A stretch of 12,331 nt of DNA, from positions 1-12,331 of the forward strand of contig DYDK01000025.1 in NCBI GenBank assembly GCA_020717935.1, in the 5' to 3' direction. The notes under the pieces are model-generated. The model was not told where the DNA came from and ran no database searches. It saw nothing but the letters and a program-made list of their open reading frames with translations. This DNA comes from Desulfocapsa sp. (GTDB taxonomy: Bacteria > Desulfobacterota > Desulfobulbia > Desulfobulbales > Desulfocapsaceae). Positions 1 to 6,170 of this stretch are shown here, one piece after another. The translations under genes and the position numbers were made by a program. How positions within the stretch are numbered: position 1 is the first letter of the stretch; each line of letters starts with the position of its first letter.

Positions 1-291
1 TCTTCTGTCTGGAATGCCCGAAAGCAGATGGTGGACTGGCTCCGCCCGCATTGTGTTGAGGAAAATGAGCTGGTGGATCTGTTTTATGCAATCACAAATT
101 GTCATGGCTGGATCAAGTCAACCAAGACTGAAGTTACGGTACGACTTGAGCCGCTGCAACAACCAAGGCGCAGATGTGCACAAGAGCTGCTTTGTCGCAA
201 ATTGACAAATCTCGGAGCACGCACTCCAGCCGGAAAATGGCTATTCGTTGAGGTCGGCGAAGAGCCAATAACAAATGTCCAAAAAAAATGA
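1..291 (+). CDS. C-terminal fragment of an unidentified protein, possibly a transposase
   Basis: The frame is open from the first base of the window, so the gene begins to the left; an internal ATG at 28 is not a convincing start because coding sense continues upstream of it. About 96 residues are visible. The segment HGWIKSTKTEVTVRLEPLQQ, followed by a basic PRRR stretch and ending near KWLFVEVGE, reminds me of the C-terminal tail of some DDE-type transposases, in which a strand with a VxLEPL pattern precedes a basic helix. That is a recollection, not a match I can verify. No catalytic residues lie in the visible part. It is followed by an AT-rich gene-free spacer and a degraded intron, which fits an accessory mobile region. 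It could equally be an ordinary hypothetical protein. Confidence 0.4.
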   Translation, partial: SSVWNARKQMVDWLRPHCVEENELVDLFYAITNCHGWIKSTKTEVTVRLEPLQQPRRRCAQELLCRKLTNLGARTPAGKWLFVEVGEEPITNVQKK

Positions 292-507
292 CGCTTTTGG
301 CATGTTGTTTACGAGGTCTGAAAATCAATCTTTTCAGTAATATCTATTTTACTCGTGAAAAAATATAAAGGGATTTTCCAATTGATTACAAGCCATGAAC
401 AAATAAAAGCTCCGGATAATGGGCTAACAATTCGATCATACAAGATTGCTTTAAATGAATTGGCTATTTCTTGAATCATAATTTTGAGTGTCAGTAATAT
501 TTGTGAG
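292..507. other. AT-rich spacer without recognisable gene
   Basis: This stretch is clearly richer in A and T than the rest of the window. It holds no convincing reading frame and no strong hairpin followed by a T run. It separates the incoming gene fragment from the attC-like site. The composition shift marks the left border of the degraded mobile-element region. Confidence 0.5.
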
Positions 508-565
508 ACTTAATGTTTGAGTTCAGCGGCGCGCGGCTTTTTGCGCGTCCGCTGGAACGATTTGT
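508..565 (-). other. attC-like integron recombination site, 5' part of its bottom strand, interrupted by a group II intron
   Basis: The plus strand folds into a hairpin: 521-534 pairs with 543-558, with an 8-nt loop (535-542) and two single bulged bases, T548 and G554. Outside the stem lie ACTTAAT (508-514), close to the RYYYAAC box, and GAACGATTTGT (555-565), where a GTTRRRY box would start. From memory, the bottom strand of the aadA7 attC site has the same order and spacing: TAAC, six bases, GTT, a GC-rich stem, bulged T and G, then AACGAATTGTT. The site would therefore be read as an attC whose cassette direction is leftward. The last base of the left box is T instead of C, so the crossover base is altered and the site may be inactive. 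No integrase gene or second attC is visible. Confidence 0.5.
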
Positions 566-1001
566 GTACGCCCGGCACGGGCGTGAACTAATGGGGTGTA
601 AGTCCCCTGTATATGAATCCTGTTACTGTCGTGAAGATAGAAACACAAATACTAACCGAAGGCAAGGGCGTTTTCGTGAGGAAAGGTCTGAAGGAAGCCG
701 GAGTGTAAAGCTATGAATCGACGAACAGAAATGGCATATAAGGCCGAGCCTCCGGGTAAGTCAGCACAACATGACAAAGCCCTGGATTCAGGGGGTACGG
801 TAAATGCTGCGACTGCATAGCGAAAGTTCATGTTCTTATCCGGGGAGACCTGTTCAGGGAGCTGTCGTGTGCAAACATGGCCGCGCTTTGTGTGGCAACA
901 TGCAGAGTAGCCGGACAGGAGTCAGCAGAGGCCATAGTAGGCATAGGAAGCCGCCCGCGATTGGGCGGTTGGAAACGAGCTTCGCGAATAGAAAAGCGGA
1001 G
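566..1001 (+). ncRNA. Group IIC intron ribozyme, 5' domains
   Basis: Several blocks in order match the class IIC ribozyme. The basal hairpin CGCCC-GGCA-CGGGCG is at about 569-584. A GGGG-UGUAAGU-CCCC stem-loop is at about 595-609. TCTGAAGGAAGC lies at 687-698, TTCTTATCCGGGGAGACCTG at 833-852, and AGTCAGCAGAGGCCATAGTA at 920-939. The last two closely resemble the O. iheyensis sequence from memory (UUCUUACCCGGGGAGGUCUG and AGUCAGCAGAAGUCAUAGUA). The reverse transcriptase frame begins straight after, in the usual domain IV position. Short reading frames across this stretch are not genes. The right edge is set by the presumed ORF start. Confidence 0.75.
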
Positions 1002-1368
1002 ATGGATTCACCCAGCCGAAGGGCCGAACAAAGAGAAGGGAAGGCGCCTCAATGTGCTCCTGTACTGTGATGAACCCGACCGGGGGAACAGTTGCAGGGC
1101 GCGGCATTGGCCGGCCCGACCCAAATGATTGCCTTCTGGAACGGCTCAAATTTGCCCGGTACGCGGATGACCTTGTCATTTTGGCCAGGAGTCCTCGGGC
1201 GGGAAGGCGTGTCATGGAAAGTATCCGTCGTTTCCTGGAGGTAAAGCTCAAGCTCAAAGTCAATGAGCAGAAGAGTTCGGTGGCGGCCACAGACCGGATC
1301 ACCTTCCTTGGTTTTTCTTTCAAGGGTGGCAGGATTCTCTATGGGAAAAGGGAACAGAATTATTATTT
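1002..1368 (+). pseudogene. Remnant of group II intron reverse transcriptase (internal deletion, truncated)
   Basis: A short N-terminal piece starts at ATG 1002 and stops after 22 codons. In another frame, coding sense resumes near 1138 with KFARYADDLVILARS; the YADD catalytic motif of RT block 5 is at 1160-1171. RT blocks 6-7 follow, ending in FLGFSFKGGRI (FLGFSF at 1304-1321). Blocks 0-4, the maturase (X) domain and everything downstream are absent. An intact class C protein has roughly 420 residues, whereas only about 75 recognisable ones remain. The frame then runs into a palindromic repeat that supplies the stop codon at 1391-1393. A 113-codon frame (1052-1393) spans the remnant but cannot encode a working enzyme. 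Confidence 0.8.
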
Positions 1369-1399
1369 CCTGGTTCCCATGCGGCGCATGTGAACCAGG
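1369..1399. repeat. 31-bp palindromic repeat, copy 1
   Basis: Two 15-base arms (CCTGGTTCCCATGCG at 1369-1383 and its complement at 1385-1399) flank one central base. There is a single mismatch, T at 1391. A perfect copy lies at 9906-9936. This copy sits exactly where the reverse transcriptase remnant ends and a reverse-oriented intron fragment begins. The repeat type resembles REP-like or MITE-like palindromes dispersed in many proteobacteria. Confidence 0.8.
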
Positions 1400-1460
1400 G
1401 GACGAAAGTTACCGGGCGGGATTCGCACCCGCTGAAAAACAGCACCTTAGCACGGCGCAC
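1400..1460 (-). ncRNA. Solitary 5' end of a second group II intron
   Basis: Read on the minus strand from 1460, the sequence starts GTGCGCC, forms a basal hairpin GCGCC/GGTGC, and continues to a GCGGG-TGCGAAT-CCCGC stem-loop. This is the same arrangement as the start of the plus-strand intron (GGGG-TGTAAGT-CCCC) and of O. iheyensis (GGG-UGAGAGU-CCC, from memory), with the same loop pattern UGNNARU. Only about 61 nt are present; it ends at the palindrome. The upstream exon side reads TTTGTC, similar to the TTTGT before the first intron. It lies 12 bases beyond the stop codon of the HNH gene. Confidence 0.55.
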
Positions 1461-1472
1461 GACAAAGCAGAG

Positions 1473-1796
1473 TTAAGAGGCAGGGTCTTTTTCCAATGAC
1501 TCCAGATATGCTTCCCATTCCAAGGGGAGCATATCTTTTTTTCTGTTATTGCAATCCTTGCAACAGGGTACCAGATTGTCCTTGGTGCTGCGGCCGCCGC
1601 GGGTGAGCGGCACCAGATGATCCATGGTCAAGGTTTTGAAAGAAACGATCTGCTGGCAGTAATAGCAGCGGCCCGGGGCTGTCCGCTGCTGCCACCAGCG
1701 ACTCTTGCGCAGGTCGCGGGCCTTGCCCCGCTCGGCCCGGATGGTTGCTTCGTTCATGCCGTCAAAACCAAAAAAATCGGTCAGGTCTGTCGCCAT
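1473..1796 (-). CDS. Small HNH endonuclease-family protein
   Basis: The 107-residue protein carries a compact HNH (His-Me finger) nuclease domain: a zinc-binding CYYC pair (C44, C47), the catalytic D59-H60 in LTMDHLVPLTRGG, N74 in KDNLVPCC, and a second pair C79/C82 in the CCKDCNNRK block. A basic N-terminal stretch (about 20-40) may contact DNA. Such proteins cut or nick DNA; the target cannot be told from sequence. The ATG (1794-1796) directly follows the TAA of folC with no gap. The two genes are therefore probably co-transcribed and translationally coupled, since no strong Shine-Dalgarno sequence is visible. It is not the endonuclease domain of the nearby intron protein, because it is on the other strand, complete and independent. 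Confidence 0.88.
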   Translation of the reverse strand: MATDLTDFFGFDGMNEATIRAERGKARDLRKSRWWQQRTAPGRCYYCQQIVSFKTLTMDHLVPLTRGGRSTKDNLVPCCKDCNNRKKDMLPLEWEAYLESLEKDPAS

Positions 1797-3137
1797 TTAT
1801 GTCACCAGTTCGCCTAAGAGAAGTTTTCGGACTGCCCCTACCAGATACAAGGAGCCGGCCACCACAATCAGGTCGCCGGTCTCTGCCAGTTCTTCGGCCC
1901 GGTGCAGGGCCTCTTCAACACTGGCAATACGCCGGCAACGGGTTTGGGTGGTTTCATCCAGGTGCGCCAAAAGCTGCTCTGGAGTCGCTGCCCGTTCGCC
2001 TTCTGGCTGGGTCAGGAGCAGAACAGCGGCCAGTTTGCCGATGAGGGGCAGGGTTTTGGCCAGATCCTTATCTATCATGGCCCCCCAGACGACAATGAGC
2101 CGCTGATAGTCATATTCGTGGTTCAGGGTGTCAACCAAGCTCTCTACCCCTGCTGGATTATGGGCTCCATCAAGGAGATAGCAAACGATTTCGCCCTCTT
2201 TTCCCTGTGTGTCTGAAACGACCCTCCGGCTGTGCCGGTGCAGGCAGAAAGACTCCAGGCGACCCGGCCAGCGCACCTCGGCAAGGCCCTGGCGAAGAGT
2301 CTCCGGTGACAACGAAAACCCGTGTCTTTGCAGTAAAGACACAGTCGCCAGGGCCAGCGAGGCATTGATAATCTGATAACTGCCGCGCATGGAGCAACGC
2401 AACGATTCATGGCGTTCACCATGCAGATCTGTATGCACTGGAATCCAGTCCCAGAGGCGGTCAGCTCCGGATTGCGAGAGGAAATCTTCTCCGTAAAGAT
2501 ACAAGGGGGCGTGTCGCTCATGGCAGGTTCGACGAAGTACCGCAAGTCCATCATCTGCTGCCACTCCCGAAACCACCGGCACGCCTTCTTTGATAATTCC
2601 GGCCTTTTCGGCGGCCACGGCGGCCACGGTGTTTCCCAGATACGCTTCATGATCCATCGTTACATTGGTAATCACCGCGACCAGGGGAGTCACGACATTG
2701 GTGGCATCAAGTCTGCCTCCCAGTCCCGTCTCAAGAATGACCAGATCAAGTCGTGATTCGGCAAACCAGAGCAGGGCCAGGGCGGTAGTAAACTCAAAAT
2801 AGGTGATCTTCTCCTCACCCAGCACGATTTTGATTCGGGTAGCCAGTTCGGCAAATTTCTCGGGGCTGATAAACTGATCGCCTATCCGGAACCGCTCCCG
2901 CACCGAACTGAGATGGGGTGAGGTGTACAGCCCAACTCTATAGCCGGCTCTGGCCAGCAGGGTCAACAGGGTAATACTCACCGAGCCCTTGCCATTGGCA
3001 CCCGCCACATGCACGAACCGCAAGGTTGTTTCGGGATGGCCGACCCTGGCGAGAAGCGAGCGCATGGAGTCAAGTCCCAGTTTAATCTTGTGAAACTGGA
3101 GGCTGTCAAGGTAGAGTTGGGCTTCCTGGAAGTTCAT
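1797..3137 (-). CDS. folC: Bifunctional folylpolyglutamate synthase / dihydrofolate synthase
   Basis: FolC is a cytosolic Mur-ligase-family enzyme that joins L-glutamate to dihydropteroate (making dihydrofolate) and adds further glutamates to folates, using ATP. In the 446-residue form chosen here, the P-loop HVAGANGKGS ends at residue 52 and TSPHL is at 72-76. ETGLGGRLDATN is at 136-147, NVTMDHEAYLG at 158-168, and AEKAGIIK, with the lysine region typical of Mur ligases, at 176-183. The C-terminal domain motif LDGAHNP is near 322-328. Length is normal. I start at ATG 3137 (MNFQEAQLYLDSL) because folC proteins usually begin just before this helix. An in-frame ATG at 3167 would add ten residues, and neither has a clear ribosome site. 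The HNH gene follows with no gap; rsmE is divergent. Confidence 0.93.
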   Translation of the reverse strand: MNFQEAQLYLDSLQFHKIKLGLDSMRSLLARVGHPETTLRFVHVAGANGKGSVSITLLTLLARAGYRVGLYTSPHLSSVRERFRIGDQFISPEKFAELATRIKIVLGEEKITYFEFTTALALLWFAESRLDLVILETGLGGRLDATNVVTPLVAVITNVTMDHEAYLGNTVAAVAAEKAGIIKEGVPVVSGVAADDGLAVLRRTCHERHAPLYLYGEDFLSQSGADRLWDWIPVHTDLHGERHESLRCSMRGSYQIINASLALATVSLLQRHGFSLSPETLRQGLAEVRWPGRLESFCLHRHSRRVVSDTQGKEGEIVCYLLDGAHNPAGVESLVDTLNHEYDYQRLIVVWGAMIDKDLAKTLPLIGKLAAVLLLTQPEGERAATPEQLLAHLDETTQTRCRRIASVEEALHRAEELAETGDLIVVAGSLYLVGAVRKLLLGELVT

Positions 3138-3206
3138 TGAAAAATGTGGCTGAAGATTGTGAGGCATTGACGCGGAGTGTCAGGCAACATTTCAAATCAT
3201 CGCGCC

Positions 3207-3235
3207 TTGACTGGCAGTCGTTCCTTCGTTATATG
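3207..3235 (+). promoter_or_regulatory. Candidate sigma-70 promoter for rsmE
   Basis: In the divergent spacer between folC and rsmE, TTGACT (3207-3212) is followed after 17 bases by TATATG (3230-3235). The -35 box matches the consensus at five of six positions and the -10 box at four. It lies about 120 bp upstream of the rsmE start, leaving a longish leader. This is a pattern match only. Confidence 0.3.
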
Positions 3236-3358
3236 TTTCAGGCAGGTACTTTTGATCATAATGCAGATCGCCTTTTTTGGAAACATGCAATACACATTCT
3301 ACGCATTCAATGCGCTCTCCATATATGTGAAGGGAGACAGCGCTTTTATGGTGGCGCT

Positions 3359-4120
3359 ATGAACATTATCCTCGTCGAAAAGCAGGAGGTGCAGGGGGAC
3401 AGGGTGCACCTTCTTGGCCGTCGGGCGGAGCATATGATCAAGGTGCTTCATGTGCAGATAGGCGATACGGTGCGGATGGGGCTGATTGACGGACCTAAGG
3501 GCAGTGGCGTTGTGCTCTCCCTTCGCACCCGATTTCCTTTTCAGGTGGAGTTACAGACGCACTTTTCTGACATACTTCCTGAACGGCCGCCCATTGACCT
3601 GCTGTTGGCCCTGCCCCGACCTATTATGCTGAAACGCATTTTCAGTCAGGCGGCGGCTCTGGGGGTGGGCTCCATTTTTGTTATCCACGCCCAGCGGGTG
3701 GAGAAAAGCTTCTGGAATGCCACTCTGCTGGGTGAGGCTGAGTATCGCCCTCTTCTTGTGCAGGGGTTGGAGCAGGCTGTTGACACGCGGGTGCCGGAGG
3801 TGTGTATGTACCAACGATTCAAACCCTTTATCGAGGATATATTGCCGTCCCGATGCAGCCATTACAGTCATCTGCTCATTGCCCACCCTGCCAGTTCCGC
3901 CTTCTTGCCGACGGTTATTACGACCTTGCCCGAGCGAATATTACTGGCTGTTGGCCCCGAAGGCGGCTGGGTTGATTACGAGCTGGAGCGGTTTGCCGAA
4001 TGTGGTTTTGTCCCCTTTACCATAGGTGAGCGGATTTTGAAGGTGGATACGGCTGTGGTCGCCATTCACAGCCGGGTGATGGCGTATCGGCATTTTTTGG
4101 CATCGGCGGGAGAATCGTGA
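3359..4120 (+). CDS. rsmE: 16S rRNA (uracil(1498)-N3)-methyltransferase
   Basis: RsmE methylates N3 of U1498 in helix 44 of 16S rRNA with S-adenosylmethionine, acting on the assembled 30S subunit. The 253-residue product has the PUA-like N-terminal domain (about 1-70, with HLLGRRAEHMIKVLHVQIGD). The SPOUT methyltransferase domain with its C-terminal knot follows: LLLALPRPIMLKRIFSQAA (about 81-99), LLAVGPEGGWVDYEL (about 195-209), and LGxRIL-type GERILKVDTAVVAI (about 223-236). The reading frame is open back to 3137, but the family begins at this Met (MNIILVEKQEV); the 74 upstream codons show no domain. GGTGG lies just before the ATG. A MITE inserted one base after the stop separates rsmE from gpmI. 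Confidence 0.92.
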   Translation: MNIILVEKQEVQGDRVHLLGRRAEHMIKVLHVQIGDTVRMGLIDGPKGSGVVLSLRTRFPFQVELQTHFSDILPERPPIDLLLALPRPIMLKRIFSQAAALGVGSIFVIHAQRVEKSFWNATLLGEAEYRPLLVQGLEQAVDTRVPEVCMYQRFKPFIEDILPSRCSHYSHLLIAHPASSAFLPTVITTLPERILLAVGPEGGWVDYELERFAECGFVPFTIGERILKVDTAVVAIHSRVMAYRHFLASAGES

Positions 4121-4124
4121 TTAA

Positions 4125-4343
4125 GGGCCTGTCCACAAATAACTTGAACAGATTGCATCTCATCTTTAGGCTATCTTTGGCTGCGGCTCAATTACAGGTA
4201 AGCGAGCTTGCGAGACTCCGAAATCCTCATCGTAGCACCACTACGATTGCGGTTTCGGAGTCTCGCTTACCTGTTCAATCGCCGCAACCAAAGCTAACCC
4301 AAATTTGAGCACAATCTTGTCCAACTTATTTGTGGACAGGCCC
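4125..4343. mobile_element. 219-bp MITE, long hairpin with TAA target duplications
   Basis: The ends GGGCCTGTCCACAAATAA and its exact complement form perfect 18-bp terminal inverted repeats. TAA occurs directly outside both ends (4122-4124 and 4344-4346), as a 3-bp target duplication would. The interior is an imperfect palindrome over its whole length, centred near 4236 (ATCGTAG-cacc-aCTACGAT), so the single strand can fold into one long hairpin. It contains no transposase. TAA duplication and GGGCCTGT-type ends suggest mobilisation by an IS5-family (IS427/IS1031-like) transposase acting from elsewhere; this is inference from memory. It could also end rsmE transcription. A 63-codon frame inside it is not a gene. 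Confidence 0.88.
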
Positions 4344-4370
4344 TAATGAAAAGAAGTCATAGACTGCAAA

Positions 4371-4375
4371 AGGAG
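4371..4375 (+). promoter_or_regulatory. Ribosome binding site of gpmI
   Basis: AGGAG lies five bases before the ATG within the purine-rich run AAAAGGAGAAAGG. It fixes the start of gpmI at 4381 and shows that the MITE insertion just upstream left the translation signal intact. Confidence 0.75.
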
Positions 4376-4380
4376 AAAGG

Positions 4381-6021
4381 ATGTCACAAAAAAATGGAAA
4401 ACTAAAGGTGCAAAGACTTGCTGACTATATCCCCTTTTCTGGTCCGGTGGTGACGGTGATTATGGATGGTGTGGGGCTGGGGCCGGACAATGAAAGCAAT
4501 GGTGTGTATATGGCCTATACCCCAATACTGGACAGCTTGATGGGGGAAAAACTGGTGACCCGTTTGCAGGCCCATGGAAAAGCTGTTGGTCTTCCTTCCG
4601 ATGACGATATGGGAAATTCCGAAGTGGGTCACAACGCCCTTGGCGCTGGCCGTATCTTTGCCCAGGGAGCCAAACTGGTGGGCGAGGCCTTGGAGAGTGG
4701 CACGGCCTTTACCAGCAAGGCTTGGCAGGAGGTGTGCCGACGAACGGCAGATGGTGGCACTTTACATCTGATGGGCATGATTTCTGACGGCAATGTCCAT
4801 AGCCATGTGGATCATCTGTATTGTCTGCTTGACCGTTGTGTCCGTGAGAACATGCAAAGGGTGCGGGTGCATGGTTTGCTGGATGGCCGGGATGTAGGCC
4901 CGAAAAGTGCCTTGGACTATTTTGTGCCACTGGAACAAAAATTACGGGATGTATCTGTGGATGGCCGTGATTACCGGATTGCTTCGGGCGGGGGGCGGAT
5001 GGTAACGACGATGGATCGGTATAATGCCGACTGGTCGGTGGTTGAACGGGGCTGGAAGGCCCATGTTTTGGGGGAAGGTCGGTTTTTCCCTTCGGCGAGT
5101 GAGGCCATACAGACCTGTTACGATGAAGATTCGACCATGACGGATCAGTATATGGAGAGTTTCGTGGTGGCGTGCGATGGGCAGCCCGTGGGCATCATGA
5201 AAGATGGCGATGCCGTGCTCCTTTTTAATTTCAGGGGAGATCGAGCCATTGAAATTTCGCGGGCCTTTGACGAGCCGCAATTGGCCGAGTTTGATCGCGG
5301 GCGGGTACCTGATCTTTTCTATGCGGGAATCATGCAGTATGATGGTGACGCCTTGATCCCCGCTCATTATCTGGTGGAGCCGCCAGCCATTGATCGGCCT
5401 TTGGGCGCGTATCTGTGTGCCGCTGGGGTTACCTCGTATGCCATTTCCGAGACCCAGAAGTTTGGCCATGTGACCTATTTCTGGAACGGAAATAGGTCAG
5501 GATATATTGATCCCACCCTGGAAACTTATGTGGAAATTCCTTCGGACAAGGTGACATTTGACCTGCGGCCCTGGATGAAGGCGGCAGATATTACCGATAG
5601 CGTGATTGCCGCCATTCACTCTGGCAGATATAAATTTATCCGTCTCAATCTGGCCAATGGCGATATGGTTGGCCATACCGGAGTGCCCATTTCTGTGCGG
5701 ATTGCCGTGGAAACGGTCGACCTGTCACTCAAGAGAATTCTGGCAGCCCTCGAAAAGGAGGGTGGGATCGCCCTGATTACCGCCGATCATGGCAATGCCG
5801 ACTGCATGTGGACCGAGAAAAAAGGGGTACGCACCGCGATGGTGGCCCATACCCGTAATCCGGTTCCCCTGATTATCAAAGATTATAACCGGAAAAATGA
5901 TTTCCAGTTGACGCCTCTGGAGCAGCCTGGACTTGCCAATGTGGCGGCGACCATCTGTAACTTACTGGGGTTTGCGGCCCCAGGTGACTATGATGGATCG
6001 TTGCTGGCCATTAAGCATTAA
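4381..6021 (+). CDS. gpmI: 2,3-bisphosphoglycerate-independent phosphoglycerate mutase
   Basis: GpmI interconverts 3- and 2-phosphoglycerate in glycolysis and gluconeogenesis through a phosphoserine intermediate with two metal ions (usually Mn2+). It belongs to the alkaline phosphatase superfamily. The 546 residues show metal ligand D29 in VIMDGVGLG and the nucleophile S80 in MGNSEVGHNALGAGR. HGLLDGRDVGP (164-174), TTMDRYNADW (209-218) and NFRGDRA (283-289) lie in the substrate-binding insert. ETQKFGHVTYFWNG (357-370), NGDMVGHTG (426-434), TADHGNAD (467-474) and H490 in AHTRNP complete the metal site. Length is slightly above the usual 510-515 because of an N-terminal tail of about 20 residues and small insertions. 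All expected catalytic residues are present. It lies directly behind the MITE and may rely on promoter activity within or just after it. Confidence 0.96.
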   Translation: MSQKNGKLKVQRLADYIPFSGPVVTVIMDGVGLGPDNESNGVYMAYTPILDSLMGEKLVTRLQAHGKAVGLPSDDDMGNSEVGHNALGAGRIFAQGAKLVGEALESGTAFTSKAWQEVCRRTADGGTLHLMGMISDGNVHSHVDHLYCLLDRCVRENMQRVRVHGLLDGRDVGPKSALDYFVPLEQKLRDVSVDGRDYRIASGGGRMVTTMDRYNADWSVVERGWKAHVLGEGRFFPSASEAIQTCYDEDSTMTDQYMESFVVACDGQPVGIMKDGDAVLLFNFRGDRAIEISRAFDEPQLAEFDRGRVPDLFYAGIMQYDGDALIPAHYLVEPPAIDRPLGAYLCAAGVTSYAISETQKFGHVTYFWNGNRSGYIDPTLETYVEIPSDKVTFDLRPWMKAADITDSVIAAIHSGRYKFIRLNLANGDMVGHTGVPISVRIAVETVDLSLKRILAALEKEGGIALITADHGNADCMWTEKKGVRTAMVAHTRNPVPLIIKDYNRKNDFQLTPLEQPGLANVAATICNLLGFAAPGDYDGSLLAIKH

Positions 6022-6036
6022 GAAGTAGAAGTGATA

Positions 6037-6122
6037 AATATCGAATGTCGAAGGGAGGGGTGCTCGTGATCTCAAGAAAAATTCATCAAAAATTCATCAT
6101 TTGATATCCGACATTTGATATT
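6037..6122. repeat. Inverted repeat flanking a spacer (CGAATGTCG-type dispersed repeat)
   Basis: AATATCGAATGTCG (6037-6050) and CGACATTTGATATT (6109-6122) are complementary at 13 of 14 positions across a 58-base spacer. Shorter related words (TTGATATCCGACA) occur nearby. I recall similar ATTCGACATTCGATATTCG-style repeats in intergenic regions of diverse bacterial genomes. No T run follows, so it is not a classic terminator. It fills most of the gap between gpmI and the next gene. Confidence 0.5.
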
Positions 6123-6155
6123 CTGTGGTTTGTTTTATTTTTTATTCTCTCTCCC

Positions 6156-6161
6156 AGGAGG
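6156..6161 (+). promoter_or_regulatory. Strong ribosome binding site
   Basis: A perfect AGGAGG lies nine bases before the ATG at 6171. It supports that start over the nearby out-of-frame ATG at 6125. Confidence 0.8.
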
Positions 6162-6170
6162 CACTGCATC

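Larger units (their letters stand above)
566..1368 (+). mobile_element. Degraded group IIC intron (5' part only)
   Basis: The element starts at GTACGCCCGGCACGGGCG (566-583), which lines up base by base with the 5' end of the Oceanobacillus iheyensis group IIC intron as I remember it (GUGUGCCCGGCAUGGGUG). It contains 5' ribozyme sequence, then a remnant of the intron-encoded reverse transcriptase. It breaks off at a palindrome at 1369. The domain V/VI hairpins that define the 3' end are not found, so it cannot splice. The preceding sequence is a hairpin, as expected for class C introns, which insert beside terminators or attC stems. The third base is A where the usual GUGYG start has G. Confidence 0.75.

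Noticed and set aside
521..558. Rho-independent terminator
   Set aside because: The stem is strong but no T run follows it; the T stretch is inside the loop. The bulge pattern fits an attC site better.
804..1128. Small plus-strand frames of 83-88 codons
   Set aside because: They fall in the ribozyme part of the group II intron, where RNA structure and not coding explains the sequence.
1405..1435. tRNA T-arm-like sequence on the minus strand (GCGGG-TGCGAAT-CCCGC)
   Set aside because: No acceptor, D or anticodon arms fit around it, and the loop is not TTCRANY; it matches the first stem-loop of a group II intron better.
1705..2106. Plus-strand frames opposite the HNH and folC genes
   Set aside because: They are antisense shadows; the minus-strand products have clear family motifs.
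3137..3358. N-terminal extension of RsmE (start at 3137)
   Set aside because: RsmE proteins begin at the MNIILVEKQEV position; the upstream 74 codons show no domain and overlap the folC promoter region.
4117..4308. 63-codon frame after rsmE
   Set aside because: It lies almost wholly inside the hairpin MITE and is a by-product of the palindrome.
4942..5469. Long minus-strand frame of 175 codons opposite gpmI
   Set aside because: gpmI is complete with all catalytic motifs across this region; the antisense product resembles nothing known to me.
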